This document shows positions 44,290 to 55,591 of a stretch of DNA of 64,000 bases, one piece after another; positions within the stretch are counted from its first letter, which is position 1; each line of letters opens with the position of its first letter. A model generated the notes under the pieces. The model was not told the DNA's origin and ran no database searches. It worked only from the letters and a program-made list of their open reading frames with translations. The position numbers and the translations under genes are program-made. Source of the stretch: Vitrella brassicaformis (lineage: Eukaryota; Sar; Vitrellaceae); assembly GCA_001179505.1 (NCBI GenBank), contig CDMY01000305.1:341710-405709 (forward strand). Direction: 5' to 3'.

Positions 44290-44635
44290 TCTTGCTCTCT
44301 CTCTCGGCGGTCAGCTGCCTTGGACTCCTTTGCATTCTCAGACAGCAGGCTTCTGCGATCTCATTCTTGCCAGACTTTGATGTGTGAGCGGTGTGAAGCA
44401 CGTCAAAGTCACAGATCTTGGCCCTCCCTTTGCGAGGCTTTGCGAGGGCTTGCAAGCTTAGCCGGGGAAGAGGCAGGAAAGATCTCCACAGTATGACCTT
44501 CCTCACCAACGTGCAGAGCTTTCTGAACCGCTTCGTGTGCAGCTCGCTCATCCCGCCACCTCCGAGAGCAGCTGAAGAAAAGTGAGCCTAGCCTCTCCAT
44601 CCGACACACAGCGCACAAACGCACAGATAAGCTGC

Positions 44636-45682
44636 ATGCCCCGCCTCACCTTGCCTTGTGTGACGCGTAGGAACCGAATCGCGATTGTGTGGGGACATCC
44701 AAGGTAGAAAGGAGAGCACCTTTCTGTCCGACGACGATGTGGTGCTGGTCTGCGTGCGATGGATGGATGAATGGATGGATGGATGGATGGCAGGTTCGAC
44801 AGCTACAGCGCGGCACTGCTGGCGAGAGCCAAGGCGGGGCTGGCAAAGGCTGGTGAGTGCAGCAACATCATCATCACACAGGCGGGCACGGACAAACGCA
44901 CACACACACACACAGACACACATGGCCGTCCGCTGTGGCACGTCGGTCTTTCGTTATTGCAGGTCATGAGGTGCAGCAGATCGACCTCTACCACGAGGCT
45001 CCTGGCGCTAAGCTGGGGCCTTTCGAGTGTGCACTGAGCTCGTATGAGCACGAGGGCTACTACGACCCATCGACCATCCCCGCCGACATCCAGGAGCACC
45101 TCAAGATACTCAAATGGGCCGACAAAGGTGGGTGGGCCAGCCAAGTGAAATGAATGACCTCTGTGTGCCTACCCTGTGTGTGGTGGACGTTTCTCCTGCT
45201 CTCTCTTGGTTGCTTCCTTCTCCAGTGCTCTTCATCTACCCGACTTGGTGGTTCGGTCCTCCGGCGATGGTCAAGGGCTGGATGGATCGCGTGCTGCGGA
45301 TGGGCGAGACCTTCGACCTTCCCGGCAAGAGCACCCCATCCACCAACCCCGCCAGCACTGCCGCGTCGGGCCTGATTCCCATGCTCACACACATCAAGAA
45401 GATCGGCCTGTAAGCACACAGACGCCAGCCAACACAAGTGCCACCGAATGGCTTGTGTGTGTGTGTGTGTGTGTGAGGATAACGACGTATGGCGCACCGA
45501 AGTGGTATTTTCTGGTGTACAGCGGCGACTACAGCAGGAAGATCGTGAGCCGGGTGTTCGCGCCGGCGTGTGTGGGGTTCCCCGAGCTGCTGATCCTCTG
45601 GATGATCAACCTGGACCTGTCGGACATGAAGGCCAGGGAGACCTTCCTACAGAAAGTCGAGGCCTCCTGCGAGCACTTCTGA
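44636..45682 (+). CDS. flavodoxin-fold NAD(P)H dehydrogenase (quinone) family
   Basis: Five exons. The ATG at 44636 opens a short exon ending NRIAIVWGHPR, whose GTAGAA donor joins in phase 2 to RFDSYSAALLARAKAGLAKA and HEVQQIDLY. This is the first beta strand, FMN phosphate loop and helix of the Flavodoxin_2 fold. The next exon has VLFIYPTWWFGPPAMVKGW and MDRVLRMGETFDLPGK, the family signature (YPxxWxxxPAxxKxWxDRV). The last has ITTYGAPKWYFL and ends FLQKVEASCEHF. The length of about 215 residues fits NQO/MdaB/KefF-type two-electron quinone reductases using FMN or FAD. It has no targeting peptide, so it is probably cytosolic. Exon 1 is only 42 codons at most and easily missed. Confidence 0.85.
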
Positions 45683-45689
45683 TCTATCC

Positions 45690-45723
<34 letters not shown>

Positions 45724-46632
45724 CCGTCGTGTGTCCCTTTTGTCCCCGACAGCAGCCTTGTTCTGTCTCGGTTCACTGCTGGGGGCGAAAGGCCGTTGCT
45801 GGCGGGACTGGCAGGAACGCACTATGGCCCATGTATTATTTTTCCCGGACCGCATGGCATGGCATGCGGTTCCGTCGGCTTTTTTTGTGTGCTTTATGAG
45901 ATATCGAACTGCCCGTGTGTGGCTGCCTTTGCTGTTTTTTTGGTAGCTTTATAGGGAATGGATATGCTGGCTGCATATGATGATGATATGCGTGAAAAGA
46001 GAAATGGACCAAACCATTTTGGGATCTTGTTGGCAGTGAGTGAGTGTCCGTTGCTCGCTCTACAAAGCTACATGATTCCATTTATAAGGGACCAGAAGCG
46101 AATAACCCGACCGACACCATTTCCGTGTGGCTTCTTGTGTGCGTTGTATGAAGAAAAACCGAGCGGCCTCTGTGTGGCCGCGTGGCTGACATGCGGACAA
46201 CTGGCCGCTCATCGCTTCATGTAAGCGCAGGGCATAGATGAGTTTGAGCGTTTCTGTCATGTGCATATGTGCAAACCCAGTCAGTCGGTCAGTTGCCACA
46301 CACACATACACACATCCGTCCATCCATCCATCCAGCAGCACCAACACATGCTCGTTCACTCCGTTTATCACCGCATTCACGTCGGTGACCCTCGACTAGA
46401 TGAGTGCCATTGGGTGAACATCATGAGAATGACTCACACCCACCGGTGCCTGTCTGTCCATCTGCTGGCCTGCCTGCCTCCCATTTGTCCGTCCACCCAC
46501 ACCAGGGAAGCAGCGAGTGAGGCAGCGACACCAACCTAGTCATGCGCACATCAAAACCTGCCCGCCCGTCTGCCTGTCCCTCCCTCTCATCCATCCATCC
46601 ATCCATGTGGCTACGTGCCCCACTCGCTCATC
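45683..46632. other. 0.95 kb intergenic between converging genes
   Basis: A (TG)n run follows the dehydrogenase stop codon (45691-45721). The rest shows no protein-like ORF, and (CCAT)n microsatellites lie near 46318-46333 and 46589-46605. Confidence 0.6.
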
Positions 46633-48647
46633 TCACGTCAGCTGCAGCGGTCTGAAGGTCGCTCTGCCGTCCCGGCCCCTCTCGACGCACCCCAGCTGCT
46701 GCCACTGGAACTGGCACTCGTCATTGTCCAGGTGCTCGTTGAAGCCCTTGACCAGCCCCGCCACGCCATGCTGGGCCGCCTCGTCCAGCCGGGCCCTGTG
46801 CGCCACCTCACGCACACCCAGCAGCAGGTGCTGCCCGCCCTGCTGCCCCCTGATGGCGAAGCACTGCAGCGGCACCCGCACCATCTCGCCACCCACATCG
46901 GCCATCCCGCCCACCACCTCCCTGTTGCTGCTGGCCTCGTACACTGCCGACCGGACGAAATGCTCGACAGCCGCACGCACACGCCGGGCCATGGCGGAGT
47001 GCCGCACGCCGATGGCCTCGGAGATGGTCTGGGTGGCGGCTTCCATGTCGAACAAGTACGATGCGATGCGCCAGGCGAAGATGGGGGCCTCCTGCGGGCC
47101 GACGGCCAGCCGGGGGGCGAGCAAGGCCGCGAGCGACCGCTGAGGGGCTAGGGCGGCGTTGATGGCAGCCATGACGTCATCCGGCAGGTTGTTGAGCACT
47201 GTCGCGTACTCGGGCAGCATCAGCTGGCGACCGCGGCGGTCCTCCCCTATGGCAGTGGGCATGAGGGCGATGTCGGCACCCGCCTGCAGGAGCACACGGA
47301 TGGTGGTCCTGAGGTGGGGGATCCGTCTTGTGGCTCGGTCCCTCTCGGCCTGCCCCGTGTTGCCTTCATGCAGCTGTTGGGTGGCCTCATCGAGCCGTCC
47401 GGCAGCGACGGCGAGGGGTGTGCAGGTGGGGAAATACGGGAGCCATCTGTTGATGCCGGTAGCGGCGAGACGGTGGCAGAGAGAGGCAGCCACACAGTGG
47501 GAACCATTGCAGGCCGTGAAATGCAATGGTGACAGCCCCAGGTTGTCCACGGCCCTGACGTCCGCCCCGTTGGTCACCAGCAGGTCGATGTAGCTCTCGA
47601 TGAACTGCTGGGACCAGACGGGAGGTCTGCAGGCCACCCAATGCACCGGATTCTTGCCATCCGGGTCCCGCTCGGTTGCGAGTGTGCCGTCCCGCTGGAT
47701 GAGCTGCCGGTGGAAGGACAGCAGGATGGCCTCGTGAGCCTCAGTCGGCTGATCCGTCGGCAATGTGAGCGGCAGATGGAGCAGGTATCGCCCCCGCAGC
47801 TGGAGGCCTGGAACAGACAGACAGACAGACAGACATCCACCATGCTGTGTTTTTACGTGTCGTGAGTGCTGTGAATGGGTGTGCACCTGGCTGGCCCATC
47901 AGAAGATTGAACGCGGCCCGGTTGCAGGAGGCGACGGCCACGCGGATGGGCAAAGAGGCATTCCTCCCCGCGTTGATATCGGCACCGCTCTCGATCAGGG
48001 TGCGCATGACGGAGAGCTGTAGGGCGCGGGTCCGCCACGTCGACAAGGCGACGGGAGTCATAGTATCAACATCCACGCCGTCGGGTGCCCAGATGGACGT
48101 CACGCGGTTGTCGGTGAGGTTGTCGCTGCACAGCGACAGCAGAGGAAAGGCAAAATAGCCGCCCGTGGTGCCCGCCACCCGCACCCTCGGCATCACATTG
48201 GGGTCGGCTCCCTGCTGCTGAATCAGCTGGGTCACCTGCTGTACGTCAAGGATGGTGCGCTCTATGATGATGGCCAAGGACAGCCGACTGCTGGCGTCGC
48301 TGGTGCCACGGGGGAAGCTGACGACCACCCCGTCCCCGTGGCTCTTCCAGCCACGTGATAACGGCGGACCTGCGGCTGACAAAGCAGACACATTAGACTA
48401 GCAATGATGAATGAGGGGCGATTCTGATTTGTGTGTCTGTGGGTGTTCAGCTACCTCTGTTCTGTCGGCTCCGGTTCTCTCCGCTGCGCTGCTGCCCAAC
48501 AAGACCCCGACCAACACGGCTAACATCTCTACCTGCACACATGCACAAACAGGATAGTGAGGCACATATCGACGGAGTGTCCTGCTTGCTCGTGCGTGTG
48601 GTATGATGGTCACTCACCACTATCGACACCATTGCGATCTGGTTCAT
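46633..48647 (-). CDS. ankyrin-repeat-type protein with N-terminal hydrophobic segment
   Basis: Four exons. The first (ATG 48647) reads MNQIAMVSIV and joins in phase 0 to VEMLAVLVGVLLGSSAAERT, a signal peptide or anchor. Exon 3 holds QLIQQQGADPNVMPR and LSVMRTLIESGADINAGRN, and exon 4 holds YIDLLVTNGADVRAVDNLGL and SPLHFTACNGSH, then TTIRVLLQAGADIALM. The GAD-(P/I/V) turns and SPLHFTA are ankyrin signatures, so at least four degenerate repeats are present. The last 250 residues are helical without a recognised domain; they include PLQCFAIRGQQGGQHLLLGV and a WQQLGCVERGRDGRATF end. Ankyrin repeats bind proteins; the partner is unknown. If the first segment is cleaved, the repeats would face the lumen or the outside, which is unusual. 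Confidence 0.65.
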
Positions 48648-49358
48648 CTGGTTGTGCGCTGCCGTCACGCTGTTCCTCCTCGGCTACACCGTCTGCAAAG
48701 GAACACACACATCCACACGCGTGATGCTTGGCGATGATGCTGTGTGTGTGATGTGCTGCAATTTGTCTGAGTTGAGTGTACCTTCATCGCCATCGCCACC
48801 ATCCGCCGGGCCACCAGGGGCCATGTCGGTGTCGTGACGACCTGACGAGATCGCTCTCACTCACCCACACAGACTGCACGAACCACACACAGAGAGAGAT
48901 ATGGGCAGGCACCTGGTGCATGTGTTGTGTTGTGTTGTGTGCATCAATCAGTGCTTGCCTGTCAGATTTGAGTCGACGGCTGACTGCACACACTGTCGCT
49001 CAATCAACCAGTCCGCCCGTCGACAAGGCAGACCTGACGGCCACCTTCAACACACACAGACAGCGAATAGATCATCATGGTGTGCTTGTGCATGCAACCA
49101 ATCGCCGCATCTTCACTCACCGTGGACGAGAAGCCGCTACGTGGCGATAGCGATGGATACGCTGTTGATGGAACTCTGGTAGAATACCACCAGTGGATCA
49201 GCAGGAACTCACTTCTTCACCCACGGAATCATTCCCCTCTCTCCAGCTCGCATGATGTGATCTCCGCCATGAGTGCCACGGCCAACGGCACCTTGAAGCC
49301 GTACTATCTCCCATCCTCTGCACCTCTCTGAAATCGCTGGAACCGGCTGCAGCTCAAG
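48648..49358. other. shared upstream region of divergent ankyrin and DGAT2 genes
   Basis: 710 bases without a supported exon. (CA)n/(TG)n tracts suggest that 5' UTR introns may lie here. No domain is visible in any frame. Confidence 0.45.
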
Positions 49359-50794
49359 ATGAGTTCGGACTCGGAAGCCTTCCCTCTCATTCTCCCTCGC
49401 CCGCCTCTACACAAGCCGCCCCGCCCCCCCCTGATCAGCCGCCTGTGCGTCTATGACCTGCCTGTTGCCGTGGATGGCGAGCAGCTCATCACCGACCCAT
49501 CGCTGCTGCGCAAGATCCAGTCATCCATCCCTTCGCCATCTGTCAGCGAAGAGCTCAAGGCGCTGTGTGTGGCCTTCGCTGTGGTGGGGTCTTTCTTGTA
49601 TGTGCCGATAGTGCTGGTGTGGGTGTATCGGAGATACTGCAAGACCAGGTGGCAAAAGGCCGCCCTGCTGGCGGGGCTGCTGCTCGTCTGTCTGGTTCCG
49701 GTGCGCCAGCGGCCGTTCATCCGCTTTCTCGGCGCATGGCGGACGCTGCTGAGGTACCTGACTGTGGTGGTTGCGTTTGAGGAGCCTGAGAAGGTTCCGC
49801 TGCAGGAGAGTGTTATCATGCCTGTCGTTCCCCATGGTGTCTTCCCTGTCGGCCAGGTGGGTGGGTGATTGTTGTCCTGTCGGATCTGTAGATGGATGGA
49901 TGGATTCACACGTGCATCGCATCTCAGGCGTTTCTGAAGACCCATGACATGAATGCGCTGCTGAGGTGGCCGCGGATGGTGGTTGCGTCCTCGGGGTTCC
50001 GCTTCCCCATTTTTAAGCAGCTGATCGAGCTCAGCAACTGCGTTCCGGCGGCGCTGAACAAGGTGCATGAACCGAGCCAGGCCAGCCACGTATCGCGTCC
50101 ACCGTATCGTGCCCTGCCGCTGCGTGTGTGTAGATGACGGCTGCCCTGCGCGATGGTTCTTCTCTTGCACTCACTCCTGGAGGTATTGCGGAGATCTACG
50201 AAGCGGACGACACACACGTAGGCAAGGAACCACACGCACACAGACAACGGACAAGGGCATTGTGTGTGTGAGTGCAGGAGTCGGTCATCATTTCTCGGCG
50301 GAAGGGCTTCACGCGTCTGGCGATGCAGAGCGGCCGCGGAATCCTCCCTGTATATATCTTCGGCAACACCAGCACATTCAAACAGCTACCAATCAGCAAA
50401 TTCCTCAGGCCGCTGGCAAGGTCCGAGTACACAGACTCACACACATGCCGACGAACCATACCGCTGTTGTGTGTTGTTCAGGTTGACGCGGGCGGCAGTG
50501 AGTCTGTATTACGGTCGGTTCGGTCTCCGGGTTCCCTTTCGAACGCCCCTCCTTTATGTGGTCGGCCGGGAGATTGACACACGGCAGTACCGACAGAGCG
50601 GAAAGCCCATTACTGAGGAGGTGATCTGAGCTTCGGACGCTTTCAACCAGTGCCCTTACGTGTGTGTCTGTCCCTGTTCTGTTGGTCAGGATGTGGCTTG
50701 TGTGCATGAGCTCGTCATAGACGAGCTTGTTCGTATTTTCGAGAAATACAAGGACGTGTACGGCTGGGGGTACAAGAAGCTCGTCGTCAAGTGA
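49359..50794 (+). CDS. DGAT2-family acyltransferase (acyl-CoA:diacylglycerol type)
   Basis: About six exons from the ATG at 49359. Two adjacent hydrophobic segments (LCVAFAVVGSFLYVPIVLVW, AALLAGLLLVCLVPV) form the usual DGAT2 hairpin anchor. The catalytic region reads MPVVPHGVFPVGQ (the HPHG-like block, here PHG), FPIFKQLIELSNCVPA, SLALTPGGIAEI (the GGxxE block), SRRKGFTRLAMQSG, LPVYIFGNT, and at the end RTPLLYVVGREI and YGWGYKKLVVK. This order matches DGAT2/MGAT proteins of the LPLAT superfamily, which make triacylglycerol at the ER and lipid droplets. The length of about 350 residues is normal. Together with the acyltransferase at 14.5-16.3 kb it covers two steps of glycerolipid synthesis. 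Confidence 0.85.
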
Positions 50795-51209
50795 ACGGAG
50801 AGGGGAGGGAGCCGTGATGGTTGGGTGTCTGTTTGCTTTGTGTGTACATAGTGTGCACGCCTGTAGCTCCTACACATTTGTGTCGATGAAGGGCGCATTG
50901 TTGGCGTCTGTGTGGTTGAGTTGACCATGGACAATGTGTCAGTCAGCGTCTCCCTCGATCTATGAATGTACTTCCCCGTACTGACTGACCATTGGCCTAC
51001 CCATTCATCCACGCACCACCACTGCAACCACGAACGTCTTCCCCACGCCCATCCCAGGCTATATATCGAATTGTCCATGCACACATGCCACTCCAAACAG
51101 CGATAATTAACCAGCCATCCCCCGTTCCTCTCGTATGGGTCTACTCTACAAGCACGAAAAAACGTACCGCCCACCTCACACACCAGCAGCCCCTCCGCCC
51201 ACCCATCGG
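50795..51209. other. intergenic between converging genes
   Basis: This holds the 3' flanks of the DGAT2-like and small membrane protein genes. No RNA gene or ORF of note. Confidence 0.55.
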
Positions 51210-51506
51210 TCAGTCAGTGAGGGCCAGCCATGTTAAGGCGGCCACAGAGCCCCAGACAGCCAGCGATGTCGCACCGAACACCACACACGACCGCGCCTTG
51301 GAGCCGTCCCCGAGGCCGAGCATCGATGCGGCCATCAGCGACCCGCTGAGCACGGCACTGGTGACGCTGATGCCGCCGATACAGCCCAGGGAGAGGTAGA
51401 AGCGCCATGACGGCGGCCGCCTTGCCTCTCTGTCTTGGTTTCGGCTCTCGGCAGAGATGAGCTGATCTGAAGCTTGCTCCAAGGTCATGATCCGTGGCGA
51501 CGACAT
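51210..51506 (-). CDS. small two-helix membrane protein, unknown
   Basis: A single exon of 98 codons from the ATG at 51506. A polar N terminus (MSSPRIMTLEQASDQLISAE) rich in Arg precedes FYLSLGCIGGISVTSAVLSG and a second helix SCVVFGATSLAVWGSVAALT, ending WLALTD. Both helices are Gly/Ser/Ala-rich, as in tightly packed membrane pairs. No family is recognised. Support is compositional only, and an upstream exon is possible. Confidence 0.45.
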   Translation of the reverse strand: MSSPRIMTLEQASDQLISAESRNQDREARRPPSWRFYLSLGCIGGISVTSAVLSGSLMAASMLGLGDGSKARSCVVFGATSLAVWGSVAALTWLALTD

Positions 51507-52087
51507 GCGGCACACCCAGGCAAGGCAGGCACGAGAGGCAGGCGTTTAATTCTGCGCACACGAGCCTGAATAGGGAAGCTCACAGGGAGGGTGAAAACAC
51601 AGCCAATAAGTGTTGCGGCTGCAGGCGCGTACCAGAGCTTTCGTAGGCTTGTTCAGGAGAGACCTGTTCCTCCTTGTCCATCAGAGAGCGATTTCACGGA
51701 ATCTCAAAGCTCGCAGTGTTCTCGAGTTCTGGCGTTTCCTCACCTGCTTCTTCCCCTGGCAGGTGTCTGGTCTCGCTGTGAAGGGATTGAGCCAATTCAA
51801 TTGCAAAACAAATGTGCCAGGTTCGAGAAAACCAGCAGTTCGACCCTGGCTCGATCACCTTGCGACATCGACGCCTTTTCGGCCCTGCTGTCCCGCGTCG
51901 GAGGCCTCTGAAGGCTTTCGGGTAGTCACTGCCCACCTCCCAGGCCGCCACAAGCTATACAGCTTCACACCGATTCTGCGACACACAGCTACGCTTCAAC
52001 ACTTCCTGCGGTAAGTAAGATGCGGGTGTGTGCATGCTCTTTATCCCTGTGTTGTGTGGTCATCGATGCAGGTCATCGTCTGATCTG

Positions 52088-52774
52088 ATGCCCCGCTCCG
52101 CCCTGCATCGTTTGTCCCAGCACTTGTCGCCCGTCCGCCGCCTGGCCACACACATTCAGCTCTCGCCCGCCGGCAGACACGCATGGAAGACACTGACTGC
52201 ATCCCACTGGCAGCAGCTGGCCGCCCGCGGCACGACAGGGTGGCAGGCCAACATCGAGAGGCGACTGGTGGATCTTGAGAGGCAGCACGGCACCAAGCCG
52301 GCCATGGGTGTCAAGACCGAGCCATTCGACGACGAGATGGCACTCACGGTGGGCACCTGCAAGAGATATCTAGCGCATCATGACGAGACCGAGGCCATCA
52401 TCAAGAAGGTCGAAGAGCATCTGCGGCGTAGCGAGCGTTTCAAGAAACAAATCGCCGGTATGTGCGGGAGCTTGTCGACGTGGGGAGAATCTATTGAGAG
52501 AAGTGAGGAGAGACTGATGGCTGCAAAGAACCGGCTGGGGAAAGCAGCAAGTTGCGAGGTCCAGTCTTCTCTCAATCAGCAGGTGGCCCATGGGGATGCC
52601 AGGGCAAAGCCTCTGAAGGAGCGGCTGCGTCGGGATCCGGTGGGCAACGCTGACCACACTGCCAAGCGAGAGCAGGTGGACTTATTTGAGTCACGTTTTC
52701 CTCAGGTTCTGCTGTGGTTCTGCTGCATCCCACTCGGGCTGATTTTGTGGCGCTTACTTTGCTGGTCACTGTAG
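52088..52774 (+). CDS. tail-anchored coiled-coil protein, unknown
   Basis: An ATG at 52088 gives 228 residues: a basic N terminus (MPRSALHRLSQHLSPVRRLA) that could be a mitochondrial presequence, a helical charged middle (HHDETEAIIKKVEEHLRRSE, ERLMAAKNRLG) predicted as coiled coil, and a C-terminal hydrophobic end VLLWFCCIPLGLILWRLLCW. The layout is that of a tail-anchored membrane protein. A possible upstream exon (51610-52010) reads through an open frame, but I cannot support it with a domain. The last codons and the TAG fall inside a 20-base tandem array. Confidence 0.5.
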   Translation: MPRSALHRLSQHLSPVRRLATHIQLSPAGRHAWKTLTASHWQQLAARGTTGWQANIERRLVDLERQHGTKPAMGVKTEPFDDEMALTVGTCKRYLAHHDETEAIIKKVEEHLRRSERFKKQIAGMCGSLSTWGESIERSEERLMAAKNRLGKAASCEVQSSLNQQVAHGDARAKPLKERLRRDPVGNADHTAKREQVDLFESRFPQVLLWFCCIPLGLILWRLLCWSL

Positions 52775-52837
52775 TGCTTTGCTGGTCACTGTAGTGCTTT
52801 GCTGGTTACTGTAATGCTTTGCTGGTCACTGTAGTGG
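52758..52837 (+). repeat. four 20-base tandem repeats spanning a stop codon
   Basis: The unit TTTGCTGGTCACTGTAGTGC is repeated four times, the third copy with two changes and the last with one. The first copy encodes the final residues (CWSL) and the stop of the tail-anchored protein. Because 20 is not a multiple of three, added copies cannot extend the protein in frame. Confidence 0.9.
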
Positions 52838-53799
52838 ACTCTTCAGTGAATGTGATTCTATCTGTCGGAGCGTTCAGGGCTTGTTTCAGCGTGTAGGGAA
52901 TGAAACATGGCGTGATTTCTGTGTAGTACTTTGTGGACTGGCAGCATCCTTCCCTGCGCTGGCTGGCTGGACTTATTCGACATGCCTAGATGGATGGATG
53001 GATGTACAATCGGTGAGGTCGCATGCGTCTGTCGTTGAGTGCCGATCTGGTAGCGGTAGGCTTCTTGGCGTGGATGGACGAGAACAGGGGTTTGTGGGGC
53101 AAGACAACGATGGCCAATTCAATGCCATGTACAATGATCATATTCTAGTATACACGCAGGGGCCATTCTCGACGTGATGCGCTGCGCATGGTGGATGGCA
53201 ACACACAAAGTACACGCACGCCCAGCCAGCGCCCTGATTCATGTGTGAGCTTTTCCCCTACCTACCTAGTGCTTCGGTACCTTTTGGCGGCTTGGCTTCA
53301 GTTATTTTTCACCCATGTGTGCGTGCGTGGGGGAATCAATAGCATTAAGTTTGAATTGATCTCGTCCCGTCTCCCTTCCCCCCCACCCCTCTCTCTCATG
53401 GTTTTCCCTCCGTGTGCGTGGGTGTCTGTGTGTGTGTGGATGTCCACATATCGCGCCCACACCGAACAGCAGGACACCTTCTCTGTCTGTGAGACATTTG
53501 CTCTTGTGTGTTCGTAATGATAGTACTGCATCTGTGTGCGTCAGCCCATAAATTAACCATTCACACCGTGACGTCCATGTGCGCATGTTCACCGAGTCCT
53601 TGCCTCAGCTTCTCTCTAGCAGCCAGTCACACGAAGGAGACACCGATTAGCAATGGCCACGTACGCACCGATATAAAATGTAGGCAGCGATAAATGAGCG
53701 GAGGCACCGCTCCTCCCCTCTCCCCCGCAAGCACATGTAGAAGAGCGATTCACCCGATGAGCCGCCGCCGCCGTGTCTTGTGTTTCTGCTTCAGTTTTT
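52838..53799. other. 0.96 kb intergenic between converging genes
   Basis: No supported gene. A (GGAT)n run lies at 52990-53004. Open frames here have no domain or codon bias. Confidence 0.55.
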
Positions 53800-55560
53800 C
53801 TACAGTATACCAACCACAGCACAAACAGCCAAACACATATATGTGGGCATCCTTCCTGGCCGCCATCTTGAAAACACGTACCGGATTGTGGTATTGGATT
53901 TTCTGATGATCGAGACAATCTTGTAGACCCTTTGCGTGAGGTTGTCGACATTCTCCGTGAGGTTGTCGATTGCCCTGTCCCTGTCCATGGCGTCCCTCTG
54001 CTAATGTGCTGTGTTGTGTCCTTTGACTGTGTCGCTGTCTGCCTGTCTGCCTGTCTGCCTGTCTGTCTGTCTGTCTCTGTGTATGCCTACCTGAAGTACA
54101 AGTCCAACTCCCTCTCGGTGATGTCGTTGTGTGTGGGCGAATGGCTGTGAGAGTGGCGCGAATATCCTGCTTCACGCCGGCCTCGTCCAACACAGGAACA
54201 AACGGCATCTGTCAACCCTGCAGAAGTGCATCAATCACATATCGTGTCGCACAGGAGTGTTCTCTCCCCGCCCAACACGGCTCTCTGTGAGTGAGTTGGT
54301 GAATCTCTGCTGTACGCGTCCCTGGGCATCCTGTGGCCAGAAGAGGCCGTTGCTCGGCGCTCCGAAGATCCCCATCATACCCTCGAGGGCCGCTGCGTCC
54401 GACCCGTCTTCGTACACGTTGCACGCCTGGTCGACCCATTGTACAAACGGATACAGCCCCGCCCGCAGCTCCATCAGGGCCTGGATGTATGCTTGCACAT
54501 CGCCCTTGGGGCCGTACGGCCTCTCCCTCAGCCTCATTTCTGTGGGGCGGGTGGCGGTTGGGTACTGACCGACAGACAGGGGCAACACACACACGGAAAG
54601 ACAGAGAGGCACATAAAATATATATGTCTCTATCTGTCTGTCTGCCTGTCTGCAGCGGGCTGGATGGGCTGGGTAAAAGAGAGTGCACGTACATACCATG
54701 TTGTGGTCGACTGCGTCGTCGGGTGGGACCTGGTCGTCCTTGGCGCACCCCAGGTCGATCACGTGCAGATGGCCCTGGGCATCCCGCGTGAGGTTCTGCT
54801 TCTTGACGTCATTGTGAGTAACTGAAATGAGAAAAGAGGAAGAGAGAGAGAGTCATGTGTGTAGAGCCAGAGGCATACGTCCGTGCGTTCATCTCTGTAT
54901 GTGTCTTTCTGGCTGACCTCCATCCTGGTGCATGGCTTGAAACCCCTGCAGGCCCTGTCGCGCGATGTCGCGACACTCGGCCAGTGGCGGTCCCATCGCG
55001 AGATTGGCCGTGTGGATGGCCAGGTCCTCCCCACAGTCAGGGAGCACGAGGTAGCCGTGCTCGTCGTCGACCTCGAAGTAGTACGTCAGGGGCGTCACGA
55101 CATGCGGGCTGGCCATGGTGTTGGGCCGGGTGAGATACATGTGCTCATCTATGTACACCAAACGAAGGATCCGAGAGAAAGATCTTGGCGCGCATGCACT
55201 TACTGTCCAGCGCCGCTGCAGGACCCTCACCCTCAGCCTGAAAATGCATTGCAGGCACGCAGAGAGGAATTCAGAATTATAATCGCCGAGCTGCAGTGCG
55301 TCCCTTCTTGATGTATGCACGTTGGCCTCTCCATCCATGTATCGGGCGGACTGACGCGTCCAGGTCGGGCGCCCCCCTTCGCTCCTCGCCTGCTCGATGA
55401 GTCTGTCGCGCGCCTCTTCCATCTGAAAGCACATGCGATTGCTGCAGACGTGCAGGAGGTTAAGTCTGAAGCTGATACTTACTACTTTGACTTTCTGCTT
55501 CAGACTGCATGACACCCTATACAATGCATGCTTGGCGCGCTTCTCGCACTGCATCCATCT

Positions 55561-55591
<31 letters not shown>

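Noticed and set aside
44282-44551. Minus-strand open frame upstream of the small unknown gene as its first exon
   Set aside because: It ends at a stop before the ATG at 44289 can be joined and shows no splice donor in a fitting phase.
46010-46230. Open frame downstream of the quinone reductase
   Set aside because: No start in good context, no domain, and AT content and composition match intergenic DNA.
50992-51399. Plus-strand open frame after the DGAT2-like gene
   Set aside because: It is low-complexity Pro/Ser/Thr without a domain and lies antisense to a small protein with two clear membrane helices.
51820-51865. Possible tRNA T-arm (GGTTCGAGA ... TTCGACC)
   Set aside because: No A box or acceptor stem could be paired at the right distance on either strand.
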